A stretch of 64,000 nucleotides of DNA from CAZGCA01 sp964524145 (GCA_964524145.1 CAZGCA010000019.1:1-64000), one strand, 5' to 3'. Counted from the first letter of the stretch, positions 1-9,547 are shown. Program-made: numbers and translations. Notes: generated by a model not told the origin, from the sequence alone.

Positions 1-2
1 GC

Positions 3-92
3 ATCCCGCCGTGGTGCTGGGACACCGACCTTCCGTTCGAACCGAGGTTCAACTACTTCCCGAGCCAATACGGCAGACCGGGAGTGTTCTGA
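3..92 (+). CDS. C-terminal end of an unidentified protein (partial)
   Basis: The window opens inside an open frame that reads about 29 residues (start IPPWCWDTD, end RPGVF) to a TGA stop. The composition, rich in Trp, Tyr, Phe and Pro, looks like real protein rather than shadow. The next gene follows on the same strand after about 60 bases. The N-terminal part lies outside the window, so no function can be given. Confidence 0.45.
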   Translation: MPPWCWDTDLPFEPRFNYFPSQYGRPGVF

Positions 93-151
93 CATAGATG
101 GGAGGCGGCTCCGTCTCCCGGTGATCAGGTACAGAAGGAAAGGAAGTCGCA

Positions 152-880
152 ATGGTTTGTGATGTGTGCGGCACGCGAAGTTCGGAGGGATTCTGCGTGG
201 CGTGTCAGAAGTTGCTGTGCGAGGAGTGCGCCCAGACGTGCGTGCTCTGTGACCGGAAGGTGTGCCCGGACTGCGCAACGACCAGCCGCAGCGGCAAGAT
301 AGTGTGCCCGGAGTGTTTGGGCGAGCGCCAGCGAAAGAGGCACGCTGAGGGCGGCGAGACGACGCTCGGAGTGGCCACTGTCGGGCGAGCGGCAGCAGCG
401 GAGGGTGTCCCCGCACATGCTCCGCAGGAGTTCCCCGAAGCCGCGCCACCGAAACGCAAACCCCTCGAGCCGTGGCCGTGGAGCATCGCAGCAGCATGTA
501 CGGCTATCCTGGTTGTGACGGTCTCGATCATGACCGGCAGCAAGGTTCCGACGGTGGCGCTCGTGCCTGCGGCCCTTGGCGTTATGCTCGGCCTTGGCGG
601 TGTTCTTGGCGGTTATGCCGGTAAGGCCTATTCCGCCCTTGGCATCGTGCTCAACGTAGTCCCGTTTATTCTCGCGTTGACCTTTGGGATTGAAGGCTTG
701 GGAGTGAAACCTTCAGCCGAGGATGAAAGAGCAGCCCAGTGGGAAGCCATGACTGAAGACGAAAGGTTCCTCGCCAGAAAGAAGGAACGCGAGATGATGC
801 TGCGAAGGTTTCAGCAGCCGTCTCCCGGTGCGCTTCCCGTCGCTCCCTCGCAGGAGCCCGCTGCGCCTGCATCCGAGTAA
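152..880 (+). CDS. Cys-rich zinc-binding-like membrane protein
   Basis: The protein has 242 residues. The first 55 hold a dense cysteine cluster (CDVCG, CVAC, CEEC, CVLC, CPDC, CPEC), arranged like B-box or double zinc-ribbon modules. A Pro/Ala linker follows, then about three hydrophobic segments (residues ~108-190) rich in Gly and Ala, like DUF4190-type membrane proteins. The C-terminus is charged, then Pro/Ala-rich. The ATG is preceded by a GGAAAGGAAG purine stretch. The likely arrangement is a cytoplasmic metal-binding head on a small membrane domain. The function is unknown; zinc binding is inferred from CxxC spacing only. Confidence 0.75.
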   Translation: MVCDVCGTRSSEGFCVACQKLLCEECAQTCVLCDRKVCPDCATTSRSGKIVCPECLGERQRKRHAEGGETTLGVATVGRAAAAEGVPAHAPQEFPEAAPPKRKPLEPWPWSIAAACTAILVVTVSIMTGSKVPTVALVPAALGVMLGLGGVLGGYAGKAYSALGIVLNVVPFILALTFGIEGLGVKPSAEDERAAQWEAMTEDERFLARKKEREMMLRRFQQPSPGALPVAPSQEPAAPASE

Positions 881-940
881 CACGGCGGTTGTTGTCAACC
901 AGATGTGTCGTACGGGGTTCGTTCTGCCGAAAGCACAGTC

Positions 941-1360
941 ATGAGCGTTAGCCACTCCACCATATCGCTTAAATCGAAAGGGTTCTGCGATATCGTTGAC
1001 ATAACGAGCTTGGTCGCAGAGGCGGTGACGGCGAGCGCGGTACGCGACGGATTGGTCAACGTCTTTGTCCCCGGTTCGACCGGCGGTATCACGACGATCG
1101 AGTACGAGTCGGGCCTTGTCGCGGACCTTAGAGAGCTCTTCGAGCAGATCGCGCCCCGGGACGGCGACTACCAGCACAACCTGCGCTGGCGTGACGGCAA
1201 CGGGTTCGCACACGTCCGAGCCGCGCTCCTCGGTCCGTCGTTGACCGTGCCCGTTGCGGACGGCATACTGCAACACGGCACCTGGCAGCAGATAGTATTC
1301 ATAGATTTCGATAACCGCGAGCGCACACGCGAACTCCTGGTAACGATTATGGGCGAATAA
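941..1360 (+). CDS. YjbQ/UPF0047 family protein (secondary thiamine-phosphate synthase type)
   Basis: About 139 residues, the usual length for the YjbQ family. Family hallmarks are visible: FVPGSTGGITTIEYE, then GDYQHNLRWRDGNGFAH and the C-terminal GTWQQIVFIDFDNRER block. Members form compact trimers; some show weak thiamine-phosphate synthase activity, but the true role is not settled. A GTG 36 bases upstream is in frame, but the family N-terminus and the ATG favour the start given. The gene stands between two unrelated Cys-rich protein genes. Confidence 0.85.
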   Translation: MSVSHSTISLKSKGFCDIVDITSLVAEAVTASAVRDGLVNVFVPGSTGGITTIEYESGLVADLRELFEQIAPRDGDYQHNLRWRDGNGFAHVRAALLGPSLTVPVADGILQHGTWQQIVFIDFDNRERTRELLVTIMGE

Positions 1361-1404
1361 CCGTTCGTTCTTGTACGAGTCGGTTTGCAACGAAAGGAGA
1401 CGCT

Positions 1405-1599
1405 ATGGAATGCAAGAAAGAGGAAAACCTCAAGCAGTGTAACTGCTCCTACGATCCGTGTTCGAAGAAGGGCATCTGCTGCGAGTGTGTTGCGTACCAC
1501 CGCAAGATGCAGGAGTTGCCCGCTTGCTTCTTCCCGGCGGACGTTGAACGCACATATGATCGCTCGTTCGAGCGGTTTGCACAACTCTACGCCAAGTAG
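1405..1599 (+). CDS. small Cys-rich cytosolic protein (DUF6485-like)
   Basis: A 64-residue protein beginning MECKKEEN with eight cysteines in its first 47 residues (CNC, DPCS, GICCECV, PACFF), then YDRSFERF near the C-terminus. This pattern matches the small conserved family of possible metal-binding proteins known as DUF6485. The start follows GAAAGGAGA at good spacing. It ends three bases before the symporter start, so the two are probably co-transcribed. No biochemical role is known. Confidence 0.8.
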   Translation: MECKKEENLKQCNCSYDPCSKKGICCECVAYHRKMQELPACFFPADVERTYDRSFERFAQLYAK

Positions 1600-1602
1600 C
1601 AA

Positions 1603-2820
1603 ATGAAGCTGCACACCCAGGTACTGATTGCGATGGCCCTGGGAGTGGCCGCGGGGCTGCTCCTGGGGCCATACGTCCCGTACACGGCCTTTCTCGGAAA
1701 GATATTCCTGCTCCTGCTCAAAATGATCATCGTCCCGCTGATACTTGCGTCGATCGTCGTGGGCGTCGCCAGCGTCGGCGACGTGAAACGGCTCGGCGCT
1801 GTAGGCGGGAAGACGGTGCTGTACTACATGACGACAACCGCGATAGCGGTGATCATCGGTCTCATACTGGTCAACATAATCAAGCCCGGGGTAGGCGCCG
1901 GACAGACATTGACGGAACTGCCTCCCGAGATCGCTGTGCGCATGGAGCAGAACCAATCCTTGTTGGGGTTTCTCGACAGCCAGATCGACGTTATGATACA
2001 GAACCCGTTTGCCGCGCTCACCGAGATGCAGCCCATATCGATCATCTTCTTCGCGATCCTGCTCGGCGCTGTGACCACCACGATGAAGGAACGCGCGAAG
2101 CCGCTCATCGACGTGTTTACCTCGCTCAACGAAGCGATGATCATCATGACGCACTGGGTCATGAAGCTGGCGCCGCTCGGAGTGTTTGCGCTTGTCGCCA
2201 ACACGATTGCCGAAAGCGGCATCGGCGTGCTCGCTTCCCTGGCGAAGTACTGTATCACCGTGCTGGTGGGACTCGGCGTACACTGTGCGGTGCTCCTGTT
2301 TGTATTCCTGCGCACACTGGGCCGGGCGCGTGTGCTCGCCTTCCTCTCGGGGGTGAGGACGCCGCTCAGCATAGCGTTCAGCACGTCGAGCAGTTCCGCA
2401 ACGCTGCCCATCACGCTCGACTCCGCCAAACAGAACCTCGGCGTCTCCGAGAAAGTGTCCGACTTCGTGCTGCCACTTGGCGCGACGATCAATATGGACG
2501 GGACCGCGCTCTACGAATCTGTCGCCGCCGTCTTCATAGCACAATGTTACGGTATCCAACTCGATATCGGCCAGCAGATCATTATCTTCCTGACTGCAAC
2601 GCTCGCGGCAATCGGTGCCGCAGGCATACCGAGCGCGGGAATGATCACCATGGGTATTGTGCTGACAGCGATAGGTCTCCCTCTCGAAGGCGCGGCGCTG
2701 ATCTACGGCGTCGACCGGTTCCTCGATATGGTCCGCACGACGATCAACGTGATGGGCGACGCCGTCGGCACCGTCGTCATCGCCCGATCGGAAGGCGAGC
2801 AGCTCCCGATCTCCGTTTAA
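1603..2820 (+). CDS. dicarboxylate/amino acid:cation symporter (DAACS family)
   Basis: A 405-residue inner-membrane carrier of the GltP/DctA/SstT superfamily, which imports acidic amino acids or C4-dicarboxylates with Na+ or H+. The Ser-rich re-entrant loop (STSSSSATLPIT, residues ~261-272) and the NMDGTALYE motif (~297) that form the substrate and cation sites are both intact, and the hydrophobic segments fill the chain as expected. The ATG lies three bases after the preceding small gene, with no room for a separate promoter, so the two are likely an operon. The substrate cannot be fixed from sequence. Confidence 0.93.
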   Translation: MKLHTQVLIAMALGVAAGLLLGPYVPYTAFLGKIFLLLLKMIIVPLILASIVVGVASVGDVKRLGAVGGKTVLYYMTTTAIAVIIGLILVNIIKPGVGAGQTLTELPPEIAVRMEQNQSLLGFLDSQIDVMIQNPFAALTEMQPISIIFFAILLGAVTTTMKERAKPLIDVFTSLNEAMIIMTHWVMKLAPLGVFALVANTIAESGIGVLASLAKYCITVLVGLGVHCAVLLFVFLRTLGRARVLAFLSGVRTPLSIAFSTSSSSATLPITLDSAKQNLGVSEKVSDFVLPLGATINMDGTALYESVAAVFIAQCYGIQLDIGQQIIIFLTATLAAIGAAGIPSAGMITMGIVLTAIGLPLEGAALIYGVDRFLDMVRTTINVMGDAVGTVVIARSEGEQLPISV

Positions 2821-2993
2821 GCACCGCGATCCAAACGTCCCATGACCTTTCCCCGGCTCAGCTCGATACCAGCCGCGCTTTGGCGGTTCTGGAAAGCTGG
2901 GGCGGGCATGTGCTAGGATCCGTCTCAGGCGGGTGTGACCGCCGGTTTGGTGAATCGGCATTCAATCTTGTTGAGACCTGAGGAGAAACAGTT

Positions 2994-4655
2994 GTGGGTT
3001 CAGTTGGTCTAGCAGTAGTCGGCATTGTGAGCCTGGTGTTGGCCTATAGGTTCTACGGCCGGTTCCTGGCGACTAAGATATTCTCCATCTTGCCCGATCG
3101 TCCAACGCCTGCACACGAGCTCGAGGACGGGATCGATTATCTGCCGACAAACAAGTTCGTGCTCTTCGGCCACCATTTCGCGTCCATAGCCGGTACAGGC
3201 CCGATTGTCGGTCCCGCCATCGCGGTCATCTACGGCTGGCTACCAGCGCTACTATGGATTCTCGTTGGGTCGATCTTTCTCGGCGGCGTTCACGACTTCG
3301 GCGCGTTGGTCGTATCGCTCCGGCACCAGGGACGCAGCATCGGCGACCTTGCCGACCAGCTCGTCGGGCTGCGCGCGCGAATGCTGTTCCTGCTCGTGGC
3401 GTTCTTTCTGCTGATCCTGGTGCTGGCGGTCTTCGCGCTGGTTATCGCGGCACTATTCATCAACAACCCCAAAGCGGTATTCCCGTCATTTGCACTCATC
3501 GTGGTAGCCATGATACTCGGCATGCTCATTTATCGCTCGCCCATCGGGCTCGTCCCGGCGACGATTATCGGTCTCGCGTTGATGTTCGGTTCGATCTGGT
3601 TTGGGCTCGGCCATCCCCTGGGAGCAGGGATTACGGAGAACGGTTGGGTGCTGATCCTGTTGGCGTACGCCTTCGTCGCGTCGGTGCTCCCTGTCTGGTT
3701 CCTGTTGCAACCGCGCGACTACATCAACTCGTTCGGCCTGTACCTGGGGCTGGGGCTGATGTACGTCGGACTGTTCGTCCTGCGTCCTGCCATGGCCGCG
3801 CCCGCGGTGCAAGCACACCCGGAAGGTGCTCCACCCATGCTGCCGTTCCTCTTCATCCTCGTCGCATGCGGCGCCATCTCCGGGTTTCACAGCCTCGTTT
3901 CTTCCGGCACAACCGTGAAACAGGTTAACAGCGAGAAGGACACGAAGTTTATCGGTTACGGCAGCATGCTCGTCGAGGGGGCGCTTGCGTTGGTGGTGCT
4001 GCTTGCCTGCACGGCAGGGCTTGGGAGCCCGGAAAGTTGGCACGCTCGATACGCGAGCTGGACCGCGGCGAGTGGGCTCCAGGCGAAACTGGGCGCGTTT
4101 GTGCAGGGCGGCGGTGCGTTTCTTGCGGCTTTGGGTATTCCGTCAACGGTAGGTGAAACGCTGGTTTCCGTAACGGTCGTGGCGTTCGCAATGACCAGCC
4201 TGGACTCAGCCACGCGGCTCACACGGTTCATCGTGTCTGAGCTGGGAGCCAAGGCGGGAGCGTCTTTCACCAAGAACAGGTTTATCGCCTCGGGGATCGC
4301 TGTGGGGTGCGCGCTGGCTCTTGTCCTGATACCGCTCGGTGAGAAATCGACCGGAATGGTGCTCTGGCCAGTATTCGCCACCACTAACCAGATACTGGCG
4401 TGTCTTGCGCTCCTGATCGTGAGCGTTTATCTGCGCCGGCAGGGCAAACCCATCATCTACACGTTGCTGCCGGTTCTTTTCATGCTGATCATCACTTCCT
4501 GGGCCATGGGGCTTAACCTTGTGAGTTGGACAGGCAGCGGGGTCTGGATACTCGGGGTGGCCGGTACGATCATCTTCATCGCCCAGTGGTGGTTTATCCT
4601 GGAAGGATTGCAGGCTCTCGCCAGGCGAACAGAAACAGAAGCTGCCAACAACTAG
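2994..4655 (+). CDS. cstA: carbon starvation protein CstA-like transporter
   Basis: 553 residues of mostly hydrophobic sequence. CstA signatures are clear: FGHHFASIAGTGPIVGPAIA, GGVHDFGALVVSLRHQGRS, SGTTVKQ and FAMTSLDSATRL. CstA-family proteins take up pyruvate or peptides in starved cells. The start is GTG, preceded by TGAGGAGAA at normal spacing; the next residues, GSVGLAVVGIVSLVLAYRFYG, form the expected first membrane segment. It is somewhat shorter than E. coli CstA, as in many other phyla. The 170 bases upstream hold only a short GC hairpin (GGCGG/CCGCC). Confidence 0.93.
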   Translation: MGSVGLAVVGIVSLVLAYRFYGRFLATKIFSILPDRPTPAHELEDGIDYLPTNKFVLFGHHFASIAGTGPIVGPAIAVIYGWLPALLWILVGSIFLGGVHDFGALVVSLRHQGRSIGDLADQLVGLRARMLFLLVAFFLLILVLAVFALVIAALFINNPKAVFPSFALIVVAMILGMLIYRSPIGLVPATIIGLALMFGSIWFGLGHPLGAGITENGWVLILLAYAFVASVLPVWFLLQPRDYINSFGLYLGLGLMYVGLFVLRPAMAAPAVQAHPEGAPPMLPFLFILVACGAISGFHSLVSSGTTVKQVNSEKDTKFIGYGSMLVEGALALVVLLACTAGLGSPESWHARYASWTAASGLQAKLGAFVQGGGAFLAALGIPSTVGETLVSVTVVAFAMTSLDSATRLTRFIVSELGAKAGASFTKNRFIASGIAVGCALALVLIPLGEKSTGMVLWPVFATTNQILACLALLIVSVYLRRQGKPIIYTLLPVLFMLIITSWAMGLNLVSWTGSGVWILGVAGTIIFIAQWWFILEGLQALARRTETEAANN

Positions 4656-4715
4656 CCTGTATACAAAGACTTAGGACACAATGCGTAGTGTTGATGTTCT
4701 GGGACGAGTCGGGGT

Positions 4716-5228
4716 ATGACCGTCTTCCTTACCATTATCGGCTGGATATGTTTCGCGCTGGCCATCCTTGTGGGACTCGCACTTGACCTGGTGGGGCTCT
4801 TCGGCAACTGGGTCATTCTCGGCGCGCTCGTCGTGCTCTGGGTGGTGACGGGGTTCGAACATTTCGGTCCCTGGTCGCTGGCCATCATTGCCGGGCTGGC
4901 GGGACTCGGCGAGGTTATCGAAGCGCTGGCTGCAGGTTATGGAGCGAAGAAGTTCGGCGCGCAGAAAGGTGCGATGGTCGCCGCAGTAGTCGGCTGTCTG
5001 GTCGGCTCGATTATCGGCACTCCGTTGCTTCCGGTCATCGGCACGCTGGCGGGTGCATGTCTCGGGGCGTTCATAGGGGCCGCAGCGTACCAATACATCG
5101 TGATGGAGAAACGCGCCGATGCCGCGCTCTGGACGGGACTCGGCGCGACACTGGGCAAGGTCGCCGGCCTGTTCGCCAAGCTGCTCATCGGCTTTGCCAT
5201 ACTTTTGATCGCTGCGCTCACCTACTAA
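4716..5228 (+). CDS. DUF456 family membrane protein
   Basis: 170 residues, almost entirely hydrophobic and Gly/Ala-rich, with LVGLFGNWVILGALVVLW near the N-terminus and repeated small-residue helices (GAKKFGAQKGAMVAAVVG, GTPLLPVIGTLAGACLGAFIGA). This is the usual DUF456 pattern of glycine-zipper-like membrane helices. The function is unknown. It follows cstA on the same strand after about 60 bases and may be read with it. Confidence 0.8.
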   Translation: MTVFLTIIGWICFALAILVGLALDLVGLFGNWVILGALVVLWVVTGFEHFGPWSLAIIAGLAGLGEVIEALAAGYGAKKFGAQKGAMVAAVVGCLVGSIIGTPLLPVIGTLAGACLGAFIGAAAYQYIVMEKRADAALWTGLGATLGKVAGLFAKLLIGFAILLIAALTY

Positions 5229-5362
5229 CCCGCATATCTCAACCATACGGCAACGCGAGTTCGTTCGGCGAGCGTGCAACGCCTCAAGCCGGTAGCGGAG
5301 CGTCACTCGAGTCCGAGTGGCGAACCGGAACCGATATCCGTTCCGCCGCTCAGTTGTTCACG

Positions 5363-7903
5363 TCATTTCTTGGGGTCGCGTTTGGCGGGCAGCTTCCAGT
5401 CGGGATGGTGTTCCTTGGCCCATTTGTCGCTGACCTTGCCGCCAAAAAGGCTTCTCAAGCTGTGAGGATTCACGACTGCCCCGAGATAGATGTGAGCCAG
5501 CAACAGGAGAATAATCAACAACCCGGCGAGGTCGTGAACGGCGTAGAGGAACGCGGTCCTCGGATGATGCGTTCCTTTGTAGAAGTACATCAGGATACCG
5601 GTCGCGACAAGGACGAGCCCGAGAAGTATGACGATGTATGCGAATATCTTCTGTCCCGCGTTAAACTTGCCGGCAGGAAGCTCCTGGTTGCCGCCGAAGT
5701 ACCCGCCAAGGCCAAAAAGCCAGCGCACGTCGCCTTTGGCAGGTATGATGGCACGGAGCCAAAACAGCAGCGCAAGCAACAATGCCCCGCCTCCAACGTA
5801 GCCGATGATGCCGTGGAGGTCGCGCGCGCCCTGCCCGAGGGGGTCGTTTTCACCGAGCAGGAAGAAGAACCCGGTGACCGCGAGATATACCACTGACAGC
5901 ATCAGTACAAGATGGGTCAGCCGTTCGTGGAGCCGAAACCGGACGACGTTCGGCACGTATTCCTTCCCGTCGCCGCGGGTGCCGAACAGGCAGAAATGGA
6001 GCACGATAACCAGCACAACTCCCAGCACGATCCATGGCGCAGCAGGTTTTAGCAGCCCCTCTCGCCGCGCCGAGGAGAACACGCTCGAGGCCGAGATCCC
6101 CATCATCTTGTGCATCGGGAGAGTGACGGGCTTTCCGTCCTCGCCGTACGGGTTGATCTTTGCCGCGGCAAAGAAGAACGGCGACTCGCTCGCGTGGCAG
6201 TCGTCGCAACCGCCCGCACCTAACGCTTCTCCGCGCGGTGCAACATTGTGTTCGAGCGCCCATAGAACCGGCCCGGATTGCTTGTGAAAGTAAGACTTCA
6301 CGGTACCGTCCGTATTGGCTTCAAACACCTTCAATCCCTTGACAAGAACGGGATTAGGGTCCGCGAACCGTTTGCCGCGAAGCGTCTCTTTAAGGGCGCT
6401 TGCTATGGCGGCGATCTCATCACTGGTGTTGATCTCCGGTTTCCCGTCACCGTTGTCGTCAAACTCCGCGAAGAGAGCCTGCTCCCTTCTGCGAATTATT
6501 TCGGGAGTCACCTTCTTGGGCTTCGAGTCCTCGACGGCTTTCATGACCATTTGGTCGAAGACGGCCTTGACCTCTTTTGGGAACAGGGGGTGGATGAGGT
6601 CGCCTTCCTTGTGTCCCCACCAGACAGGCAAGAGCATGTTGTAGGGACGTATCTTGCCGTCATCGTCTCTGGTGTACGTCGGCGTCCACTCTGCGACGTC
6701 GCCGGCAGCTTTCGCTGTGTCCGGAACCGGGCTAGTGAACGTTGTGCCCGTGGAATAGTCTATGACGTTCTTGGCAGCGATCTTCTTGTACGGAATGTGG
6801 CAAGTCTCGCACGCAATCATGTCGAGATGAACCTGCGGCAGCCCGCGATGAACCATCTCGGGTGCGCCGAGGTCTCCCGTAGCGTGGCAATCCTCACATA
6901 CGCGCATGCTCCCATCAAGGTCGTCGCGAAGCGTCAGGTTGTTGGTATCGCCTTTTGCGAAGTTGTGGTCAAGGTCGCCGGGATGGCAGTCGATACACCG
7001 GATCCCGGATTTTGTGTGCACACCTTCATTGTAGTGGTCGCCCCAGGTGGTGCCCGTCTTCTCGTAACCCGACTGGTCGTGGCAATGAGTGCAGCTCCGG
7101 TCGTCCGGCCGGGTGATGGGCAAATCGATTTTGCCGTCAACGTTGAACAGTCTGGCGTTGTAGTGGACGCGCGGCACTTCATTGTCCCTGACCGAGCCGG
7201 CTATGCCGCCGAGACCCGCTGCCGCCGTTGCCGCCCAGCGGAAGTTGCCCTTGAGCATCTGCCCGACACGTATGCCGTAGTTGTAGCCCTCACCCAGATG
7301 ACAGATGAGGCAGTCAGCCTCGATAACGCCGCTCTCGTCCCAGCGTGCGCCGTAGTAGTCGCCGTCGAGGAGTTGTGCCAGCTCGCTGTCGGTTGTCTGG
7401 AGGTCGTCGTACCGGTGGTCGTTGCGGTCACGCTCGGCCCTGGCGCCCCCGGGATGGCAGATACCGCACTCCATAACCCACTCGTAGACGCCCATATCGG
7501 CGTGCGACGGGCTCGGGATATCTTTCGGAGCCAGTTGCCGGTTGTAGGTAAGATCGAACTTGCCGAACGGTCCGTCCGACAAGGTCCAGGGCTTATCTTT
7601 GCCGCCGAAGTCGTCGGTAAGGATGTCGGCGCCCATCTGAAAATGGTACCCGTCGGTAATGCGGTTGTAGTCGTGGCAGGCACCACACGTTCTGCGCGGG
7701 CTGTATGCAGCCGCCGTTTCAGGATCGGCGACCGGATCGATGATAAGGCCGTAGTCGTCTCGCAGAAAGAACGGCGGACAGGATGCAGGCCTCAACCGTT
7801 CGGCAGCCTCCCCGGAACTCCCGTTCCCGTATGCCGTTAGAAGAAATACAATACCAGTGACCGCGACCAACGCGGCGACAACCGTTCTTCCATACAGTCT
7901 CAT
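5363..7903 (-). CDS. octaheme cytochrome c fused to a cytochrome b (FdnI/b561-like) membrane domain
   Basis: 846 residues. An N-terminal signal or anchor (residues 5-27) leads to a periplasmic domain with eight CxxCH heme sites at about C73, C146, C198, C271, C303, C336, C365 and C566. A Ca-binding-like DDNGDGKPE loop lies near residue 482. The C-terminal ~230 residues hold about five membrane helices. RLTHLVLMLS, GKFNAGQKIFAYIVILLGL and HDLAGLLIILLLLAHIYLG match the gamma (cytochrome b) subunits of formate dehydrogenases and hydrogenases. It should pass electrons between the quinone pool (b hemes) and periplasmic c hemes in one chain. The catalytic substrate, if any, is unknown. It shares a strand with two upstream genes but is separated from each by 150-170 bases. 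Confidence 0.88.
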   Translation of the reverse strand: MRLYGRTVVAALVAVTGIVFLLTAYGNGSSGEAAERLRPASCPPFFLRDDYGLIIDPVADPETAAAYSPRRTCGACHDYNRITDGYHFQMGADILTDDFGGKDKPWTLSDGPFGKFDLTYNRQLAPKDIPSPSHADMGVYEWVMECGICHPGGARAERDRNDHRYDDLQTTDSELAQLLDGDYYGARWDESGVIEADCLICHLGEGYNYGIRVGQMLKGNFRWAATAAAGLGGIAGSVRDNEVPRVHYNARLFNVDGKIDLPITRPDDRSCTHCHDQSGYEKTGTTWGDHYNEGVHTKSGIRCIDCHPGDLDHNFAKGDTNNLTLRDDLDGSMRVCEDCHATGDLGAPEMVHRGLPQVHLDMIACETCHIPYKKIAAKNVIDYSTGTTFTSPVPDTAKAAGDVAEWTPTYTRDDDGKIRPYNMLLPVWWGHKEGDLIHPLFPKEVKAVFDQMVMKAVEDSKPKKVTPEIIRRREQALFAEFDDNGDGKPEINTSDEIAAIASALKETLRGKRFADPNPVLVKGLKVFEANTDGTVKSYFHKQSGPVLWALEHNVAPRGEALGAGGCDDCHASESPFFFAAAKINPYGEDGKPVTLPMHKMMGISASSVFSSARREGLLKPAAPWIVLGVVLVIVLHFCLFGTRGDGKEYVPNVVRFRLHERLTHLVLMLSVVYLAVTGFFFLLGENDPLGQGARDLHGIIGYVGGGALLLALLFWLRAIIPAKGDVRWLFGLGGYFGGNQELPAGKFNAGQKIFAYIVILLGLVLVATGILMYFYKGTHHPRTAFLYAVHDLAGLLIILLLLAHIYLGAVVNPHSLRSLFGGKVSDKWAKEHHPDWKLPAKRDPKK

Positions 7904-8076
7904 CTTCTCTCTCCGTTACGGGTAAAAGTACGACGAACTACCACGTTTCGCCGCCGGTCCCTTCCTCCCCTTCGGTCCGACGACGACACAGCCAGCCGGT
8001 CGCACGTGAACGTGCCACGTCGACCGCATAAGGCCGGCGTAAAACCCACCAGCCGATAACTCGTTCTCTTCTTGCG

Positions 8077-9459
8077 TCAGGCGTTGTAGAGGGACTTGTC
8101 GATCTCGATGCGGCGCCCTTCTCTTATCGCCTTGTTCGCTGTCATTGCGCATACAGTTGCATTCAGGCCAATCTGGACGTTGCAGTCCGGCTCGCGGTCC
8201 GTGCGTATGCAATCGAAGAAGTTCTCGAACTGCAACTGCTCGACGCGCTTCTCGATAGGCTCCGGGCTGACGGGTTCGCCCTCATCTTCCTGGGGTACAT
8301 TGCTGAGGTCGTGCGACTCGCCGGACGTTATGACGGTGGCAATCTTGCCTGCGAGCTTCTCTTTCTCGCCACGCGATCCCCAATCGAGCGTCGGAGCCGA
8401 CCCTTCGCGGAAAAACAGCCCTTTGCCTTCGCGCAGGATGAATGTGCCGTGGTCGCCCATTATCTCCTCGGAAGCGCCGTCGTGCGCGTTGGCGCAGATC
8501 GACGAGTATATCGCCCGGATCTGGTAGGGTTTGCTCAGCTCGCCGTAGTCCTTTGCGCGTTCGTGTCGGCGGCTGTCAGGGTCAGGCACGTAAAACACGG
8601 CATTCTCCGGTTCTATGAGATACTCGTAGACTACCTGGACGTTGTCCCAAACCTCGCGCCCGTCCTTCCAGTAGTCCACACCGCCCATACCTGTTACCGC
8701 CACGGGCAGAGAGTCGAATATCCAGTTGCAGACGTCCATCTGGTGGCTCCCCAACTCGGTCATCAGACCACCGGAATACTCGTGATAGAGGCGCCAGTTT
8801 AGATGGCGCTCGAGATCCTTGATGCGGCCGCCGGGGTCTTTTTCGGGAACCGGTCGTCGCCAATCGTTGTTCCGGTGCCATTGGGCCCGGAAATGGTTTA
8901 TCCTGCCCAGCACTTTCTCGTCGCGCGCGAGTTTGACGGCATGCTGGTAGGAGGGGTCGTAGTGACGCTGGTGGCCCACCTGCAACTTCAACTTCTTGCC
9001 GACCTCACGCACGGTCTTGGCCATCTGGTGTGCTTGCTCTATTGAGTAGGCCATGGTCTTCTCGCAGAACACGTGTTTGCCGGCCTGCATGGCGTCAATG
9101 CTGACCTGCGCGTGCAGATGCAGCGGCACAGTGACCACCACCGCATCGAGGTCGTCACGCTCGAGCATCTTGCGGTAGTCCACGTAGGTATCGGCTTTCT
9201 GGGCAAACTTCTTGCCGCCGTCGAGGTGGGGCTGATAGTTGTCACAGAGCGCGATAATCTCGCAGTCGTCGATCCGGAGCAACCCGGTGCGCATCAAGTG
9301 GCAGCCGCGTCCCCCGGTACCGACTATCCCCACCGTAATCTTGTCGGCGGCCTTCGTCTCCGCAGCAGCCGATCTCGTCTTGGCCAAGCCCGCCGAGACG
9401 GCCGTTGCCACGACGCCCGTGTCCCTCAGAAACTTCCGCCTGCTTACCTTGTCACCCAT
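8077..9459 (-). CDS. Tat-exported Gfo/Idh/MocA family oxidoreductase
   Basis: 460 residues. The N-terminus carries a twin-arginine signal (SRRKFLRDTG followed by a hydrophobic stretch to about residue 33). A Rossmann NAD(P) motif (VGIVGTGGRG) starts near residue 43, and the family's EKP-type motif appears as CEKTMA. The C-terminal half fits the Gfo/Idh/MocA alpha/beta domain (GGLMTELGSHQMDVCNW). Such proteins are abundant in planctomycetes and related phyla, where they oxidise or epimerise sugars, often outside the cytoplasm with tightly bound cofactor. The substrate is unknown. The start is preceded by GGAGAGATGAG. Confidence 0.9.
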   Translation of the reverse strand: MGDKVSRRKFLRDTGVVATAVSAGLAKTRSAAAETKAADKITVGIVGTGGRGCHLMRTGLLRIDDCEIIALCDNYQPHLDGGKKFAQKADTYVDYRKMLERDDLDAVVVTVPLHLHAQVSIDAMQAGKHVFCEKTMAYSIEQAHQMAKTVREVGKKLKLQVGHQRHYDPSYQHAVKLARDEKVLGRINHFRAQWHRNNDWRRPVPEKDPGGRIKDLERHLNWRLYHEYSGGLMTELGSHQMDVCNWIFDSLPVAVTGMGGVDYWKDGREVWDNVQVVYEYLIEPENAVFYVPDPDSRRHERAKDYGELSKPYQIRAIYSSICANAHDGASEEIMGDHGTFILREGKGLFFREGSAPTLDWGSRGEKEKLAGKIATVITSGESHDLSNVPQEDEGEPVSPEPIEKRVEQLQFENFFDCIRTDREPDCNVQIGLNATVCAMTANKAIREGRRIEIDKSLYNA

Positions 9460-9517
9460 AACTCATCTCTCCTTCTGAATCCATGTTGCTCGGATTGAGT
9501 ATAGTTGCGTCACCCAC

Positions 9518-9547
9518 ATTGTACTAAATAATTATACCACAAATCAA
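9518..9547 (-). promoter_or_regulatory. candidate promoter for the Gfo/Idh/MocA gene
   Basis: In an unusually AT-rich 150-base gap the minus strand shows TTGATT, an 18-base spacer and TACAAT. A second, overlapping -10-like TATAAT lies inside the spacer (plus-strand 9531-9536). Either could serve. The gap also contains a T-run on the minus strand next to the end of the ApbE fusion gene, but only a weak stem precedes it. Confidence 0.4.

Noticed and set aside
1168..2961. 597-codon open frame on the minus strand
   Set aside because: It lies fully antisense to the intact symporter and its neighbours, has shadow-like composition (Arg/His/Asp/Glu-rich) and no ribosome site.
6278..7840. 520-codon open frame on the plus strand
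   Set aside because: It is antisense to the octaheme-cytochrome b gene, whose heme motifs prove the other strand is coding.
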